A stretch of DNA of 64,000 bases from Labyrinthula sp. Ha (lineage: Eukaryota; Sar; Bigyra; Labyrinthulida; Labyrinthulaceae), in assembly GCA_015227615.1 (NCBI GenBank), contig JAALGZ010000026.1, forward strand, positions 1 to 64,000, read 5' to 3'. Position numbers and translations under genes: made by a program. The notes under the pieces were generated by a model, which was not told the origin of the DNA, ran no database searches, and saw nothing but the letters and a program-made list of their open reading frames with translations. Positions 10,601 to 21,265 of this stretch are shown here, piece after piece (the stretch's first letter is position 1; every line of letters begins with the position of its first letter).

Positions 10601-13077
10601 TGTCTTTCCATTGGGTTCTAAAAAGCATGAAGCAATTAAATATCTTGCGAACGTGTCAACTATTTTGCTAATTGCAGCTGAAATTTTCTTAGACAACACA
10701 CTTGGCATCATTATCTTCCAAATTGTAGCATTGATTTTCTAAGTCCAACATCTTGTGGCACAGTTTCCTGTATGCCTCTAAAGATATTTTATTTAGTGCT
10801 AATTATTTATTAATAATATGGTATTAGAAGAGCTAGAATTAATATTTTCTTTAAATTATATATCCAAGGCTAATTAAGGTTACGCATTCATGCCTGTGTA
10901 ATAAGATTGATGTATTTTCAAAACATGATATACCGTGCTTCTTACCAGGCATAAGTTCAAAACCGATAGTCAATAGCTAATAGATAATATTTAAGCATAT
11001 ATACATCGTTATTGGGTATTTATTTGTGGAATTATCAAATCTTTGTCTTTCCAAATATATCAACCTTTATCATGGATTCAAGAAAGTACGGATAAGCAGA
11101 TGTTTAAACAAAAATTTTCTTATTATCTTGTAAAAAGTATTTATTTGGTATGTGAGAGTAATAATCTAAGAAAATAATGATGTTAGAGTAGATATGCCTG
11201 CTACTTCTAGGAAATTTAGATATTACTTGTTTTGAAAACCCTTTTTAGTAAATTAAAAAAATATCGGAGATTGTTTATGTTAATATTTTCCTAATCCTTT
11301 AAAAGCTCCTAGGTGCAGGTCATAATTTTCCCATGCGTAGTATAGTAAAGTATTCAAAACCACACATAAACTAATTTAATAACAATTTCACTATCTAAGA
11401 TTTTGCTGTAGCTTGAAATAGTTTAATTTGTTACTTTGCATACATACCACTAAAGCGGTAAAGATAATCAAAGCCTTCTGAGGACGACAAAACCGGAAAA
11501 ACAACTTGTTAACGTCACCAAAAATACAGCAATTTTAAAGAAACTGGCCCATCATACTACAAATATTCTATTATTAACGACTATATGGCTGAAATAAACT
11601 CTATGATCCAAAATCTTCACCTTGTGACTCTTCTTTTGCAGAGCAAGAATTCATATGCCACTGCCCTGACATACTAAAGTAAAAATTAAGAAAAAAACAT
11701 GGTATACTGACCAAATTCACATCAAATCTGGCTATGATTACGCATTTTGTAAAGCAAGCTGAAGGAGTAGTACCTTTACGAAAAGAAAACATATTTAATT
11801 GAAAGTAGATTATTTTGATATTAAACTGTTCTAGCTCGATCACTAAATCGATAATTTTAAATATGATGGATTGCTTCAGCTCAACGCGGAAGTGGTCCAG
11901 AAGAGTACAATTTGTAACTATTACTGTAGTCGAATATAAGAAAAGGATCTGGAATTAAGAAACTGTTGCAACCATGCTTCTGCAAGGAAGTCAAATTTAA
12001 GTATTCGAAGTTATATTCAAGGTAAACTAGCAGAGTAATATTATGTTGATTAATGCATGTTTCTACAAGAAAAAAAAGAGAGTATAGTTGCTATTTAGGC
12101 TGTAAAATAGTTTTTTTAAGAAGCCTTTACTTAGTGTTAACAATATTCTGCTATCAACGAATGAAAATCACTCACAAAAACGGAAACTTGTTTATATTCA
12201 TTAAACACTTATTCCTTTGTTGATGTTGTATAACTGCCAAATTTTACTGAATAGGTGTGAGTAATACTTCCACTTAGTTTTTCCTCATTACTTTGAATTT
12301 GATTTCGGGAGACAGTCTATAATTTCATCCATTTTACATCCAGATGCAACTTGTTTCGCATAGTTAAATATTTATCTGCGGTAGATCAGCCTATCTCTGA
12401 TCTAACTAACGATGCGTTTAGAGCTATTTAATATCAGAGTTAAAGCAATAGAGAGAGCTTATCTAACTTTAGAAGGCTATCTTACCTGCTACTATACCTA
12501 GTTAACCCTTTTCTAGTGAACCTTCAATTCAGGAACGGTTCTTAGACGTGTAAGAGAAAAAAAGTCGGGAATTTGGGGTTGATAACCCCGAGTAACAAAT
12601 TTTCACACTTTCAAACATGATAATATGGGTCATGTGTAGGAGTACTGAAAACTTAGGCTTTCTTCATCTAGTTACCTGAAATGCTCCTTTAGTATTTTAT
12701 AATGCTAAATTATTTTCCAAAATATTGTTCATTAATATGAAGTTCTTTCTGTTTGTGTCTATTTTTTTTTCTGCTGTGGTACAAGGGCAGTGCAATGAAG
12801 CTATGATATAACATGTCACACTGTTTGATCAAATGGTGCCACTCCTTCTTCAATGTAAAGTCTTTCGATAAATTATTAAGGAAAAGTACCACTTCTGATT
12901 TTGAAAGTGAGGATTCACTGTTAATCATACTCTTAGCTAGTTTCTTACTAATAAGATAGATTCTTGCAGGGCTTTGCTACATCTGGGAAAGTGTTTGATG
13001 AAAAATGTTCTGAACTAAACTACTAAAAACAAGAAATTGAGTAAACATGATGTCGATTATTTTCACTAAAATATATA
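4681..13077. other. 8.4-kb gene-empty stretch
   Basis: No convincing gene. Open frames are at most about 94 codons and look like AT-rich chance frames. The best of them (10427-10711, minus strand) has a vague integrase-like flavour but nothing decisive. The region reads as old decayed DNA. Confidence 0.55.
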
Positions 13078-13288
13078 TTAAGGTTCATTTTCATAATACT
13101 GATTTATTCTATAAGGCTGGTATTTCCTTCCAATGAAGAATGGATCTGTTATATGTATAAGCTGTGGATCTGCAGGGTTGTAGTTTCCAAGTACATGAAA
13201 AATACAATTATCATGAGGCAGCATTACTGCGCGCACACTATTTTTAATTTTAGGCTCACGCAAGAGATCACATTGTTCTTGAGTCACG

Positions 13289-13726
13289 ATGTCCGTGATA
13301 ATTCCACGTAGTTTCAAACTCCTGGACGAATTGGAGAAAGCTGAAAAGGGCTCAGGAATCAACTACCCCCACACAGGTTTTATTTCATTTGGCTTAACAG
13401 ACCCAGGCGACTTTGACCTTCGCCATTGGACAGCTTCCATCATCGCTCCTCAGGGAACTTCAATTGCTGATAGATTTTACACATTAACAGTGATAACAGA
13501 TAAATCCTACCCGGATAGCCCACCTCAAGTTTGGTTTCGCAGTAAAATTGTTCTTCCATTCGTAGATAAGAAAAATGGAAAAGTAAATGTCACAGACAAT
13601 AAAATTTTTGGTCATTGGGATCGAAACGAAAGCGGAATAATTTCTGTTCTGGTTAAAATAAGAGAATCCATGAAATATGCTAACAAATATTCCCAACCAA
13701 ATGAAGGAGAGGAATTTAAGTTTTAA
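13289..13726 (+). CDS. MMS2: Ubiquitin-conjugating enzyme E2 variant (UEV, MMS2/UEV1 type)
   Basis: A 145-residue protein, the usual length of MMS2. The N-terminus (IPRSFKLLDELEKAEKG) matches the first helix of UEV proteins. Then follow the WTASIIAP strand, the E2-fold block FYTLTVITDKSYPDSPPQVWF, a GHWD segment where active E2 enzymes have their catalytic cysteine region, and a C-terminal SQPNEGEEF that matches the LPQPPEG end of the family. There is no catalytic cysteine, as expected for a UEV. In the known pathway MMS2/UEV1 pairs with UBC13 to build K63-linked ubiquitin chains for DNA-damage tolerance and signalling. The TAA stop falls where the family ends, which supports the standard genetic code. 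It is convergent with the next gene (99 bp between). Confidence 0.93.
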   Translation: MSVIIPRSFKLLDELEKAEKGSGINYPHTGFISFGLTDPGDFDLRHWTASIIAPQGTSIADRFYTLTVITDKSYPDSPPQVWFRSKIVLPFVDKKNGKVNVTDNKIFGHWDRNESGIISVLVKIRESMKYANKYSQPNEGEEFKF

Positions 13727-13825
13727 CCTTCGTTTCATCAATTTCTTTCTAGATTCCCAAAATTAAAAAAAACACTTAAGTAATAATGACTTAAGACAAT
13801 TAAACCAACAAGTTTAGTTTACATT

Positions 13826-15532
13826 TTACTTGAGCTCAAGTGTTGCCCCAATTTTATCTCCAATTTGAATAAATTGTTGTTTTGTTTGTTGTGCAACTCC
13901 TTTATAAGCACTGTTAGCTTTGGGAACACAACTCAATACTTCATAAACTTTTGGATTAGTTAAAACATTTTCTTCAACAGGAATTATTTTCCCTTGTTCA
14001 GTTAGACCAAATACTGAGAAATCTTCTCCAACAAAAGGATCATTTCTTAAAACGAACTCTCCAGAAAACTTCTTACTTTCCTGAACGAATCTCAAAACTC
14101 CTTTAAATAAATTCTTTCTCTTGCCAATTCCTTTATTCATTTCTTTTGCAATTGTTGAAATTCCAGCTTTAGAAAATTTAAACTCTGGAACTTGAGTTTT
14201 ACTAGAAGCACGAAAAAAACCAAGTAAACCTTTGTCTTCTTCAAGCTCTAAGTTTTTCTTGCTCCAAATTGTACTCAAAGAACCAAAGTTCTTTTCAGAG
14301 TAAACAAGATAACAACCTTCACCTAATTTATTTACATCATCTGGATCTGTTAAATCAACAGCCAAAGAGACAGGAAGAACAGCTCCTGGAGCATCTTTGA
14401 ACTGTAATCCATCTGGAATTCTACTCTTGTCACCAAAAACTTCAGCAGATGCATCAAAAATCTTCGAACTTTCTTCTGCTGTTGTAATTATAAATTCAGG
14501 GATGTGTTGTTCTTTGTCAATTTTTTTTAATTCTTCTACAAAATGTTCTGCAGATGAAGAATAATCAGGCATTTGTCCACAAAGGTCAGTCAAAAGGTAA
14601 AATGTAGGTAAAATCTTTAATTTTCTTGCAGCACTGTCGTTTTTGCAGAAATCTATCAAATCTGCAACTGTATATTTTACTCCATGTGATAAATGGTTCC
14701 CAAAAATAATAATTTTATCGTACTCTTTCAACAACTTCATCAACAACTGCTTATTTATCTTAGTCAAAGGCTCTTCTCTCAAAGGAACCATACTTTTAAA
14801 CATGGAGTGTTGAATAACTCTTGAACTTCTTCCTATACTTTATAAATAAAACCCAAATTCACCTTTTTGAATATATTGCACATTTTTCTCATTGACATGT
14901 TCCCAGTGATTTAGTCCATTTAAAATACTCTTATCAACACATGCACCAAAACTTCCAATCGTACAATGTTCAGGAAACAATTGTATACTGTGAATTCCAG
15001 AGTTTGATAACGCAGCTAAATATCTCTTGCAATAATCTTTAAGATAAGCAAACTTTGGTCTATATTTCCCTGAATCTAAATCTGCAGAATAAACTATGCT
15101 AAAAGGAGTTGGAATTTCAGGATTTGGATCATTCTCCATCTGTTTTTCATATCTCCAAAACGTGTTGAATAAAATTTGAGTGTTTGGATGTTGGGTAAGA
15201 GAAACGTAAATGTCGTCTATAGACTCCGAATACGTTGTTATGAAATCTGACATATCTTTTGCTAGCAAAGAACTCTTGTCTGTAAATTTCAAAGGAGCAT
15301 CACCGAATTTTGGATTGAAGAAATCGTTCTGAGGGCCTAGAAGAAGCAGGCAAGTTTTCTGTTTGCCTAACTTTGGTACACCATTGAGTAGAGGTTTAGC
15401 TGGAAGTTGTGTGATCAGAGAGTTTGGGAGAGTAGTGGTTGGTTTTGACTTGGCGGGTTTATTTTGACCTCTCATTAACGACTGTTTTGAGACAGAAAAA
15501 CTTAAACGAAAGCTCTTTTTTCGTTCTGTCAT
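13826..15532 (-). CDS. Isochorismatase/nicotinamidase-fold protein, probable pseudoenzyme (spliced)
   Basis: Two open stretches, 15532-14863 and 14832-13826, join across a 30-nt intron into 558 residues. The fold family is shown by GPQNDFF (D70), LFPEHCTIGSFG (184-195), YIQKG (220-224), then HSMFKSMVP and FGNHLSHGVKYTVADL (268-283). Bacterial and eukaryotic cysteine hydrolases of this family use an Asp-Lys-Cys triad, with the cysteine in a SHCV-type motif. Here D70 and K223 remain, but the cysteine position is glycine (G274, codon GGA). The usual metal site DSH is TQH (113-115). Hydrolase activity is therefore unlikely, and a binding or scaffold role is inferred. The N-terminal ~55 residues are basic and serine/threonine-rich. 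About 250 residues after the fold (from ~310) are unrecognised and lysine-rich. The start at 15532 is the first ATG of the open frame. Divergent from the gene at 15723. Confidence 0.8.
14833..14862 (-). other. 30-nt intron in the isochorismatase-fold gene
   Basis: GTGAAT donor and TATAG acceptor on the minus strand. The only interrupting in-frame stop (TAA) lies inside it. Removing it (phase 1) gives YIQKGRSSRVIQHSMF, which matches the family's KG..(T)EH/QHY-S spacing. Retaining it would add ten residues even if TAA were read through. Confidence 0.7.
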
Positions 15533-15722
15533 ATTTTTCTTTTTCTTTTTTGTGTGACTGTATTCAGAACAATTTTCACATCACGTGCTGATTCTAATTC
15601 ATCAAAAATGGAGTTATGACTCATATTTCTGGAATAATTTATATTATATTTGTTTTATACTTCATAGTTTTTGAGCCATTAAAATTTGAACAAATTCATT
15701 CATAGCCTTAGAAAGAACAAAA

Positions 15723-17057
15723 ATGTTAATAGACAAGAAAAACATTCTCTTTGTAGAAGAAACACCACTTCACCTAAAGTTCAAGGAAGTTTATGGTGGT
15801 TCCACAGTGATGGAAAAAGAAATCTTTGAAGGAGATGCATTTGAGTTCTTCTATGGTCCTTCTCTTGTTGTTATTAGTAAGAACAAAGCAACAGTCGGGT
15901 TTAAAGTCTTCAAATTAAGCCCAAAGAGATGGAAAGTTGAAAAAGTTGCTGAATTTACAGAAAATTACGCTTGTGCTAGCTTCTTTTATCCAAATCTTGT
16001 TCTCGTGGTTGATGATCAACTTGTCGTTTTAGATGTAAAAAATGCTCAAGTACGAAAATCACATCAAGTTGAGAATGTGAAAAAAATTCTTGCATATGAT
16101 AATATATTTGCTTTGATTCAGCCAAATAAAACCCATCTTTTCTATGTTCTTAAAAATAAACTTAAGAAAATGGATGTTGTTTTACCTGTTAACAAGCAAG
16201 TGGTTTTTAAGAAGAGGTTTTTTGTCGTTGATGAAAAATTTGTTACCTTCCATTCTAAGCATAAAAAAATTTTTTCTTTCAAGTCGAAAATTAATTTCTT
16301 TCACGTAGAAAAGTTGAAAAACATATTTAAGTTAGTTGTTCTAGAAGAAAATAATCAATTTACATATATCGAAATGAAGCAAACAAGAAAAGGAGTAGTA
16401 AGTAAATCCCTTAATGCAAAAGTTGAAGAAGATGTAAAAGGAATATGGATGAAAGGAAATATTTTTAAATTAATAAAACAAAATAATACTATAAAAGAGT
16501 TTAGTTTTCATGAACTTGGTGTTGAAGAAGCGAAAGAGTCGATTCAGATCAAATTAGCTTCAGAAGAAGAGTTAGAAGAAAAAGTTGGAACTCGCGCAAG
16601 AGAAGAACAATTATTTCAGAATAAAATAATTAATGTTGAGCCTGAAGATGAAGAAAGCACAAAAGATGACTTTTTTCTAGATTCACTTAAGAGCGGAGAT
16701 TTTCATCGAGTTGCAAGTCTAACAACTACAGAAAAAATAAAGGAGATAAATAATACTGATAAAGTTCTTTTACTGGAGGAATTGTTGAAGTTTGATGACT
16801 GGAAAGCCTTATCTAGAGCAGATGCGTATGGGTTTATAAATTTTATTCTTTCAAGAGAAATTTTGAGGCATTTTAGTGACGCAGAAAAAGAAAAATTGAA
16901 GGAAGTTAAAAGTCTTGTTATTCGGTTTAGAGAAGAATTGGTTCTAAGGTTGAACCGGAAAAGAAAAGTAGAGAGGTTGCAAGATGTTATTGAGTATGTT
17001 ATGTGCCAGGATGTACAACCATACAAACCAGTTCCATTCGTGGAATATTTTGAATAA
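15723..17057 (+). CDS. Beta-propeller-like protein with helical C-terminus
   Basis: A 444-residue lysine-rich protein. Residues 1 to about 260 are a run of short alternating hydrophobic strands (LVVISKNKATVGFKVF, LVLVVDDQLVVLDV, FVTFHSKHKKIFSF) with the rhythm of a degenerate WD40/beta-propeller. No clear WD or GH dipeptides are seen. An acidic linker follows (about 280-305), then a charged helical region (about 305-425). A propeller followed by a helical C-terminal domain is the layout of several U3 snoRNP (UTP) subunits and coat proteins. I cannot assign it to one, so this is only a suggestion. The ATG at 15723 follows an A-rich leader, 190 bp from the divergent isochorismatase-fold gene, so the two may share a promoter region. 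It ends in TAA. Confidence 0.75.
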   Translation: MLIDKKNILFVEETPLHLKFKEVYGGSTVMEKEIFEGDAFEFFYGPSLVVISKNKATVGFKVFKLSPKRWKVEKVAEFTENYACASFFYPNLVLVVDDQLVVLDVKNAQVRKSHQVENVKKILAYDNIFALIQPNKTHLFYVLKNKLKKMDVVLPVNKQVVFKKRFFVVDEKFVTFHSKHKKIFSFKSKINFFHVEKLKNIFKLVVLEENNQFTYIEMKQTRKGVVSKSLNAKVEEDVKGIWMKGNIFKLIKQNNTIKEFSFHELGVEEAKESIQIKLASEEELEEKVGTRAREEQLFQNKIINVEPEDEESTKDDFFLDSLKSGDFHRVASLTTTEKIKEINNTDKVLLLEELLKFDDWKALSRADAYGFINFILSREILRHFSDAEKEKLKEVKSLVIRFREELVLRLNRKRKVERLQDVIEYVMCQDVQPYKPVPFVEYFE

Positions 17058-17330
17058 TTTTTCTTTTGGTTTTTAGTTTTCTACTGCTACTTTATTCTTA
17101 TTCCGTTTCTTCTTGTATTTTAGTTTACTTTAACTTTTTTTCTTGTTTGCATGTGTTTTTGTGAAAACAGCCCTAAGAAGATGTTTCCTAATGCTGCACC
17201 CCATTGACTCAGTAATTAACTGACAGAGATCGCCTTAATAATACGACAAGTTCATTCTTAGATACAAAACATCTTTTTTCTAGGAACTATTGCAAGAAAA
17301 ACAATGTTTTGTTCTTTCATATTCGCCGGT

Positions 17331-17476
17331 TGTCCTTCTTATAAGAGTGAATTTATATTTCAGATTCTTAACTTATTAACGGTATTATATAGCATAATAG
17401 AAATAGCTAGAACTACTAAGTGATGGCGTGGAATGGTGTAGAGTGTTATCACGCATATTATTGCATTGTCCGGACA
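17331..17476 (-). repeat. 3' LTR of the Ty3/gypsy element
   Basis: 146 bp, begins TGTCCTTCTTATAAGAGTG and ends GTCCGGACA, and pairs with 24738-24881. The terminal TGTCC/GGACA inverted repeat is intact. The adjacent tract at 17477-17486 is TCCCCCTTCC on the plus strand, that is, a purine-rich GGAAGGGGGA on the element's coding strand, a good polypurine tract. Confidence 0.9.
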
Positions 17477-18125
17477 TCCCCCTTCCAAGAGTTGGTTATC
17501 ACATAGTTACTATTACAGGTAGGCCATAGTTCCAGACCAAAGCTTTTCCATTGAGGCCGGATGTTATTAGATCTTGCGAACAGTTCACCATAATTCCTTC
17601 TTGGTAAAGTAGATTCAATAAAAGAGTAGAGTTGCGTGGGTTTTTGAGAATTTGAAAGAGCTAAAGTTACTAAAGGTGAGGTATGAGAGTATCTATGTTC
17701 TTGTTCAAACAAATTTGAATATTCCAGTTCTTCATGTTCTTGTTTTTTAAATACTAAACAAATCTCTTTTCCACGTCTTAACAGATATTCAATACTAGTT
17801 CTCAAAGAGCCAGAAGGATACATCTTAATCCAAGTAATGTAGTCTAAAAGTTTGTAAGAATTTATAGTTGCCCAAACTAGTGTTTCATAGAAATACTTCG
17901 TCACCGTCCAGACAAATAAATAAGATCCCTGAGGTTAAAAATTAGACACCTTGATGTTGTCCAATTACTTGATCTCTAATGTTTTATTGTTGACTGCGAC
18001 GCCTCGAACAGGATAGGCGGCTCCAACTTTGTAAGGAGGGTCCATAATTAAAACATCAAAACGATTAAACTTTTTCTTCTGATTAGTTAGCTTCATGGTT
18101 GCAACGTTAGTAATAAAACAATAAG
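17458..18125 (-). mobile_element. MT-A70 adenine methyltransferase module of the element
   Basis: Recognisable MT-A70 text in order: FDVLIMDPPYK (the DPP[WY] catalytic motif, here DPPY), GSYLFVWTVTKYF, LLDYITWIKMYPSGSL, LLRRGKEICLVFKK, SQKPTQLYSFIES, YGELFARSNNIRPQWKSFG. These match the MT-A70 family (METTL3/METTL14/METTL4 and ciliate-type DNA adenine methyltransferases), which transfer a methyl group from S-adenosylmethionine to N6 of adenine in RNA or DNA. The module ends at the 3' LTR boundary, overlapping it by about 19 bp, and lies in the same direction as pol, so it is cargo of the element and not an outside neighbour. It is part of a broken element. Whether the substrate is RNA or DNA cannot be told. 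Confidence 0.85.
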
Positions 18126-18411
18126 ACTCAGCAGGTTATATAAATATAATGGTACTTGATTTGGATAAACTAAATATGTTGTTTCCATAATACTCAATTT
18201 TGAGTGTGTCAGATGACTGCTGATGTGTAAAATTAGGTAACAGTTTGGCTGGTAAAGTGGGAGCAAATTTGATGATGAATGTGTTTGAAATATATTGATA
18301 CGTCTTTGAATGTGCAGAAAGTTCGGAATATAAAGAAGTTACTATTCTATAAAGTTTGTCAAGAAATTTAGTTAGCTCTGTTGAAGAAGTAAGTTCCTCT
18401 GATAGAGAATT

Positions 18412-18645
18412 TCAAATATCTTCATTAGATTTTATTTCAGTCTTGATCTTAGAAATATTTTTCTTCTGTAATTCCAGCAATTCTTCTTTAGAGTTAACTT
18501 CATGCGCAGTTAAAAGGTCTCTGCAAGACTTAAGTTTGGAGTACTCTTCTACCATGATGCCCACATGTCCAGGGTGATCAATCCTTCTATAATATGGAAT
18601 CTGAATAAATTTGGAATCAGGAGCGTCTTTATTTACAGGCTCCAA
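18412..18645 (-). mobile_element. Charged, coiled-coil-like segment between SANT and methyltransferase modules
   Basis: About 77 residues with IQIPYYRRIDHPGHVGIMVE followed by a lysine/glutamate-rich helical stretch (SKEELLELQKKNISKIKTEI). No family is recognised. MT-A70 proteins often have helical regions before the catalytic domain, so this may be the N-terminal part of the methyltransferase cargo. Confidence 0.5.
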
Positions 18646-18659
18646 AAGTTACTAAAGGC

Positions 18660-18960
18660 TTCATTCTCTTGATTTACAATAAACTTTCCACGTGGCCTAA
18701 TTTTATATCCTGAACCAAGTGTTAGAGCAAGATACTCCCTGGCTTCATAAAGATTAAAACGCAGCACAGAAAAAGGTTTAATAGATTGCACCCCAAGCCA
18801 ACGCTGGAGCTTCGTATAAAACTGCTGTTTATTTCTTCCAGGTAAGGCGGATGATTCTTGATACTTAGAATAAGCACCACATCCAAACTTTAAAACAAAC
18901 CTCTTTAAGATTTGATCCTCGATAGATGACCAGCCAGTAGTAAGTCTACTGTTGGCAAAA
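18660..18960 (-). mobile_element. SANT/Myb-like DNA-binding module of the element
   Basis: About 98 residues reading TTGWSSIEDQILKRFVLKFG, then YSKYQESSALPGRNKQQFY and LQRWLGVQ. The spacing of W, the acidic ED, the RFVLKFG helix and the LPGRN.QQ turn matches a SANT/Myb repeat (W..E...L...V..FG....., LPGRT..Q). It lies between the chromodomain-like part and the methyltransferase, on the same strand, within the LTRs. A role in targeting the methyltransferase or the integration complex to DNA or chromatin is inference. Confidence 0.65.
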
Positions 18961-19017
18961 TAATAGAAATGTTGAAGTAATTTTGTTGAGTTTTTATTGA
19001 CTTTTATTCTTGAAATA

Positions 19018-19531
19018 CTATTTTTTGTTTTTCTTCCCCCTCTTTTTGTGTTTTGAGTTATTTAGATTTAATCTAGAGGCTTCATCGAATTCTTCCAAGA
19101 GTAGGTAAATTTTCTTCTTCTCAGTTTCATTAATATTTTTGTCATAGTTGAGAAAGTTTCTAACAAGTAAAGACACGTCTTCATAAATGACGCTTAATAA
19201 ATGCCAAGAGGCCTTTTCTTCTTCGAAACCTAACCAGCGCATTTTAACGTGGTACTCAGGAACCTTTCTGAAAGTCTTCAGTTCAATAGCCAATATTCTT
19301 GTCAACTTCTAAAGTTTCAAAGTTTTGTTGAAAGAATCCATGGAGCTTGAAATAATTTGCTAGTTTGTAATTTGAATAAAACCATAGCCTAGAAGCGTGT
19401 GCCAGATAGTTTTTTCCAGTTAAAGATTCAACCCTGTAGATGTTTCGGCTGACTACTTCAGTAACTTGAAATGTTCCAGTCCAGCTTAGATGCATCTTGT
19501 CTTGGCCTGACTTGCGGCCTTCTTTGGACAT
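19018..19531 (-). mobile_element. Integrase C-terminal and chromodomain-like part
   Basis: First (19531-19283) comes KMHLSWTGTFQVTEVV with YRVESLTG and HASRLWFY, the K..W.GPF.V.....Y.V......H.SRL signature of the Ty3/gypsy integrase C-terminus. Then (19305-19018) comes VPEYHVKMRWLGFEEEKASW followed by LLVRNFL, the EY.VKW.G...E..TW.....L...F pattern of a chromodomain. Chromodomains at this position define chromoviruses and are known to steer integration to particular chromatin. Confidence 0.75.
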
Positions 19532-19549
19532 TAGAACAAAGTCTCCAGC

Positions 19550-20533
19550 TTAAAACTGCAGGAATAACTTGATCTTCTTTGATCTCCTCATATTTTCTAA
19601 ATCTGTAGAAAGTTTAACACTATTAAAAGTTTGTGTGGCTAAATTAATTATCTTTTCATGTAAATCTTTTGCGTGTTTAATTAATTTCTTGACATTAATT
19701 GGTTGGACATTTTTCTCTTCTAGAGCAATCATGAAATATTTAGTTTCGCGTTGGTAAATTGACTCCTGAGCTTTCACTTCAAGGAATAGTTCATCAGCAG
19801 TAAAGTTGTTGCGAGAAACCATTGGTCTGTTATTCATAATATAATTGATTGTTTCCAGAATAGAAGGCCACTCTGTATCTGTTAATCCATAGTCAGAGGC
19901 AATTGTCTTAATGTAGTGTAATATTTTTGAATTGATAACTTCGATAGAGCCATTAGTCCAGGGGCTATAAGCTATGCTAAGACTTTGAATGTAAGAAAAT
20001 GATCTAGAAAGTTCAGTTAGTAATTGATTGCTGAAGTGTGATGCGTTGTCGGTGACTATTAAACAATGGTTCGACCTATTGAAAGCTCCACGCCATCACA
20101 TGATGGCTTGATCCATGGATAGTGTCATTGGAGACTTTGAATAAGTAAGTTGTACTTTTCGTGTTAAGGAATCCATTAAAGCTAAAATGTAACCTTGAGA
20201 GTTGGCATATAAATAATCTGCATGTAAGATTTCTCTTGGTTTTCTAGCTAATTGAGTAAGGTCCAAAGGTCTTTTTAAAATTCTTGGCCAACGATTGCAA
20301 TGTAAGCATTTTTTACGGAATACCTTAAGTAAGAGATCGACATCTTTTCCGCTTAGTTGTTCAAAAAAGTATTTCTTAAGCATCTTGACTTCATCTGAAT
20401 ATGATGGGTGACCGGCAGAAATGTGCAACTGAACTAAAACTCTGGTAAATAAGGTAAATGGAATAACAAGTTTGGTTCCCATATATCGCACTTGGTTTCT
20501 TATTGTAGTTTTTTCTTTTAAAACTGGACCCAT
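19550..20533 (-). mobile_element. Integrase zinc-binding and catalytic core
   Basis: HHCC-type zinc region (HISAGH then KKCLHC), the first catalytic aspartate region ILHADYLYA, the second in VTDNASHFSNQLL and the glutamate in YSPWTNGSIEVINSK, in the order and spacing of a retroviral-type DDE integrase. A helical region beginning NYIMNNRPMVSRN follows, as in Ty3/gypsy elements. This is the best-preserved part of the element. Confidence 0.85.
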
Positions 20534-20739
20534 CTTATTTTGTTCTTTGACAAGATTTCGTGTTTCAAGAATGTTAAAATGTTTCTTGCCATAATATGGA
20601 TTGAGAAAAGATAGATTATGTTGGTGTAATTTTCTTGGGTAGGTCTTAAACGTTCAGTTAGAATAGTATCCTTAGCTGTATAAAGAGAAACTGCATCTTC
20701 TGCGTTTATTCTTCGAATTGTAAAGAGTTGCTCAATTTC

Positions 20740-21265
20740 ATTTTCTAATCAGTCTTGGATAAAATCATCATATTGCTCAATCACTGTGCCTGAATTAAAT
20801 GAAGAGAATTCGGTAAAGTTAATTATTGACATTTCTTTGTATATCTCTGGTGTTCTCCACCTGGTGAGAAGATCTGTCAGAAAGTTGCTTAGTGATGGGA
20901 TATGATGAACTACTAGGGTAAACTGCTGCAAAAGCAAGCTCCACCTAAATAGCCTGTCCCAATAAACTTGTTTCACTGTGTGTTCTGTTCTTAGCACAGC
21001 AAGTAATGCCTTATGATCTGTATAAATTTAAATAGGAAGAATAGTGTGTCCTCAACATGAAGTCTAACCTTTCAAAGGCATATATTATCGGATACAATCC
21101 CTTAGAGGAAATGTGCCAATGAAGTTGTCCTTTGTTGAAAGTTCCAGATAGAAATATGAAAGGCTTCGGTCTTAAAGCTTCTACGTTGTCACTAATATTC
21201 TTTGAATCATCTTGAAGAACTGATATGCTCCATAAAGTTTCCGAGGCATCCGTAAATAAAAGTAA
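20740..21265 (-). mobile_element. RNase H region
   Basis: The stretch WDRLFRWSLLLQQFTLVVHH followed by SLSNFLTDLLTRW matches the Ty3/gypsy RNase H end (R..RW...L..F...I.Y..G..N...D.LSR). The rest of the domain lies toward the RT. Confidence 0.7.

Noticed and set aside
10427-10711. Minus-strand frame with KIVDTFARYLIA, faintly like an LTR-element integrase core
   Set aside because: No zinc-binding or second and third catalytic motifs nearby; could be chance in AT-rich DNA.
13078-13362. 94-codon minus-strand open frame overlapping the start of the UEV gene, with fairly natural protein text in its second half
   Set aside because: It has no ATG at its start (TTG), overlaps the well-supported UEV N-terminus on the opposite strand, and matches no family I know. 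A 3' exon of an unknown gene remains possible.
14833-14862. Reading the in-frame TAA of the isochorismatase-fold gene as glutamine (reassigned genetic code)
   Set aside because: The UEV gene stops at TAA exactly where its family ends, and several other genes also end in TAA. A 30-nt intron gives a better family alignment than a ten-residue insert.
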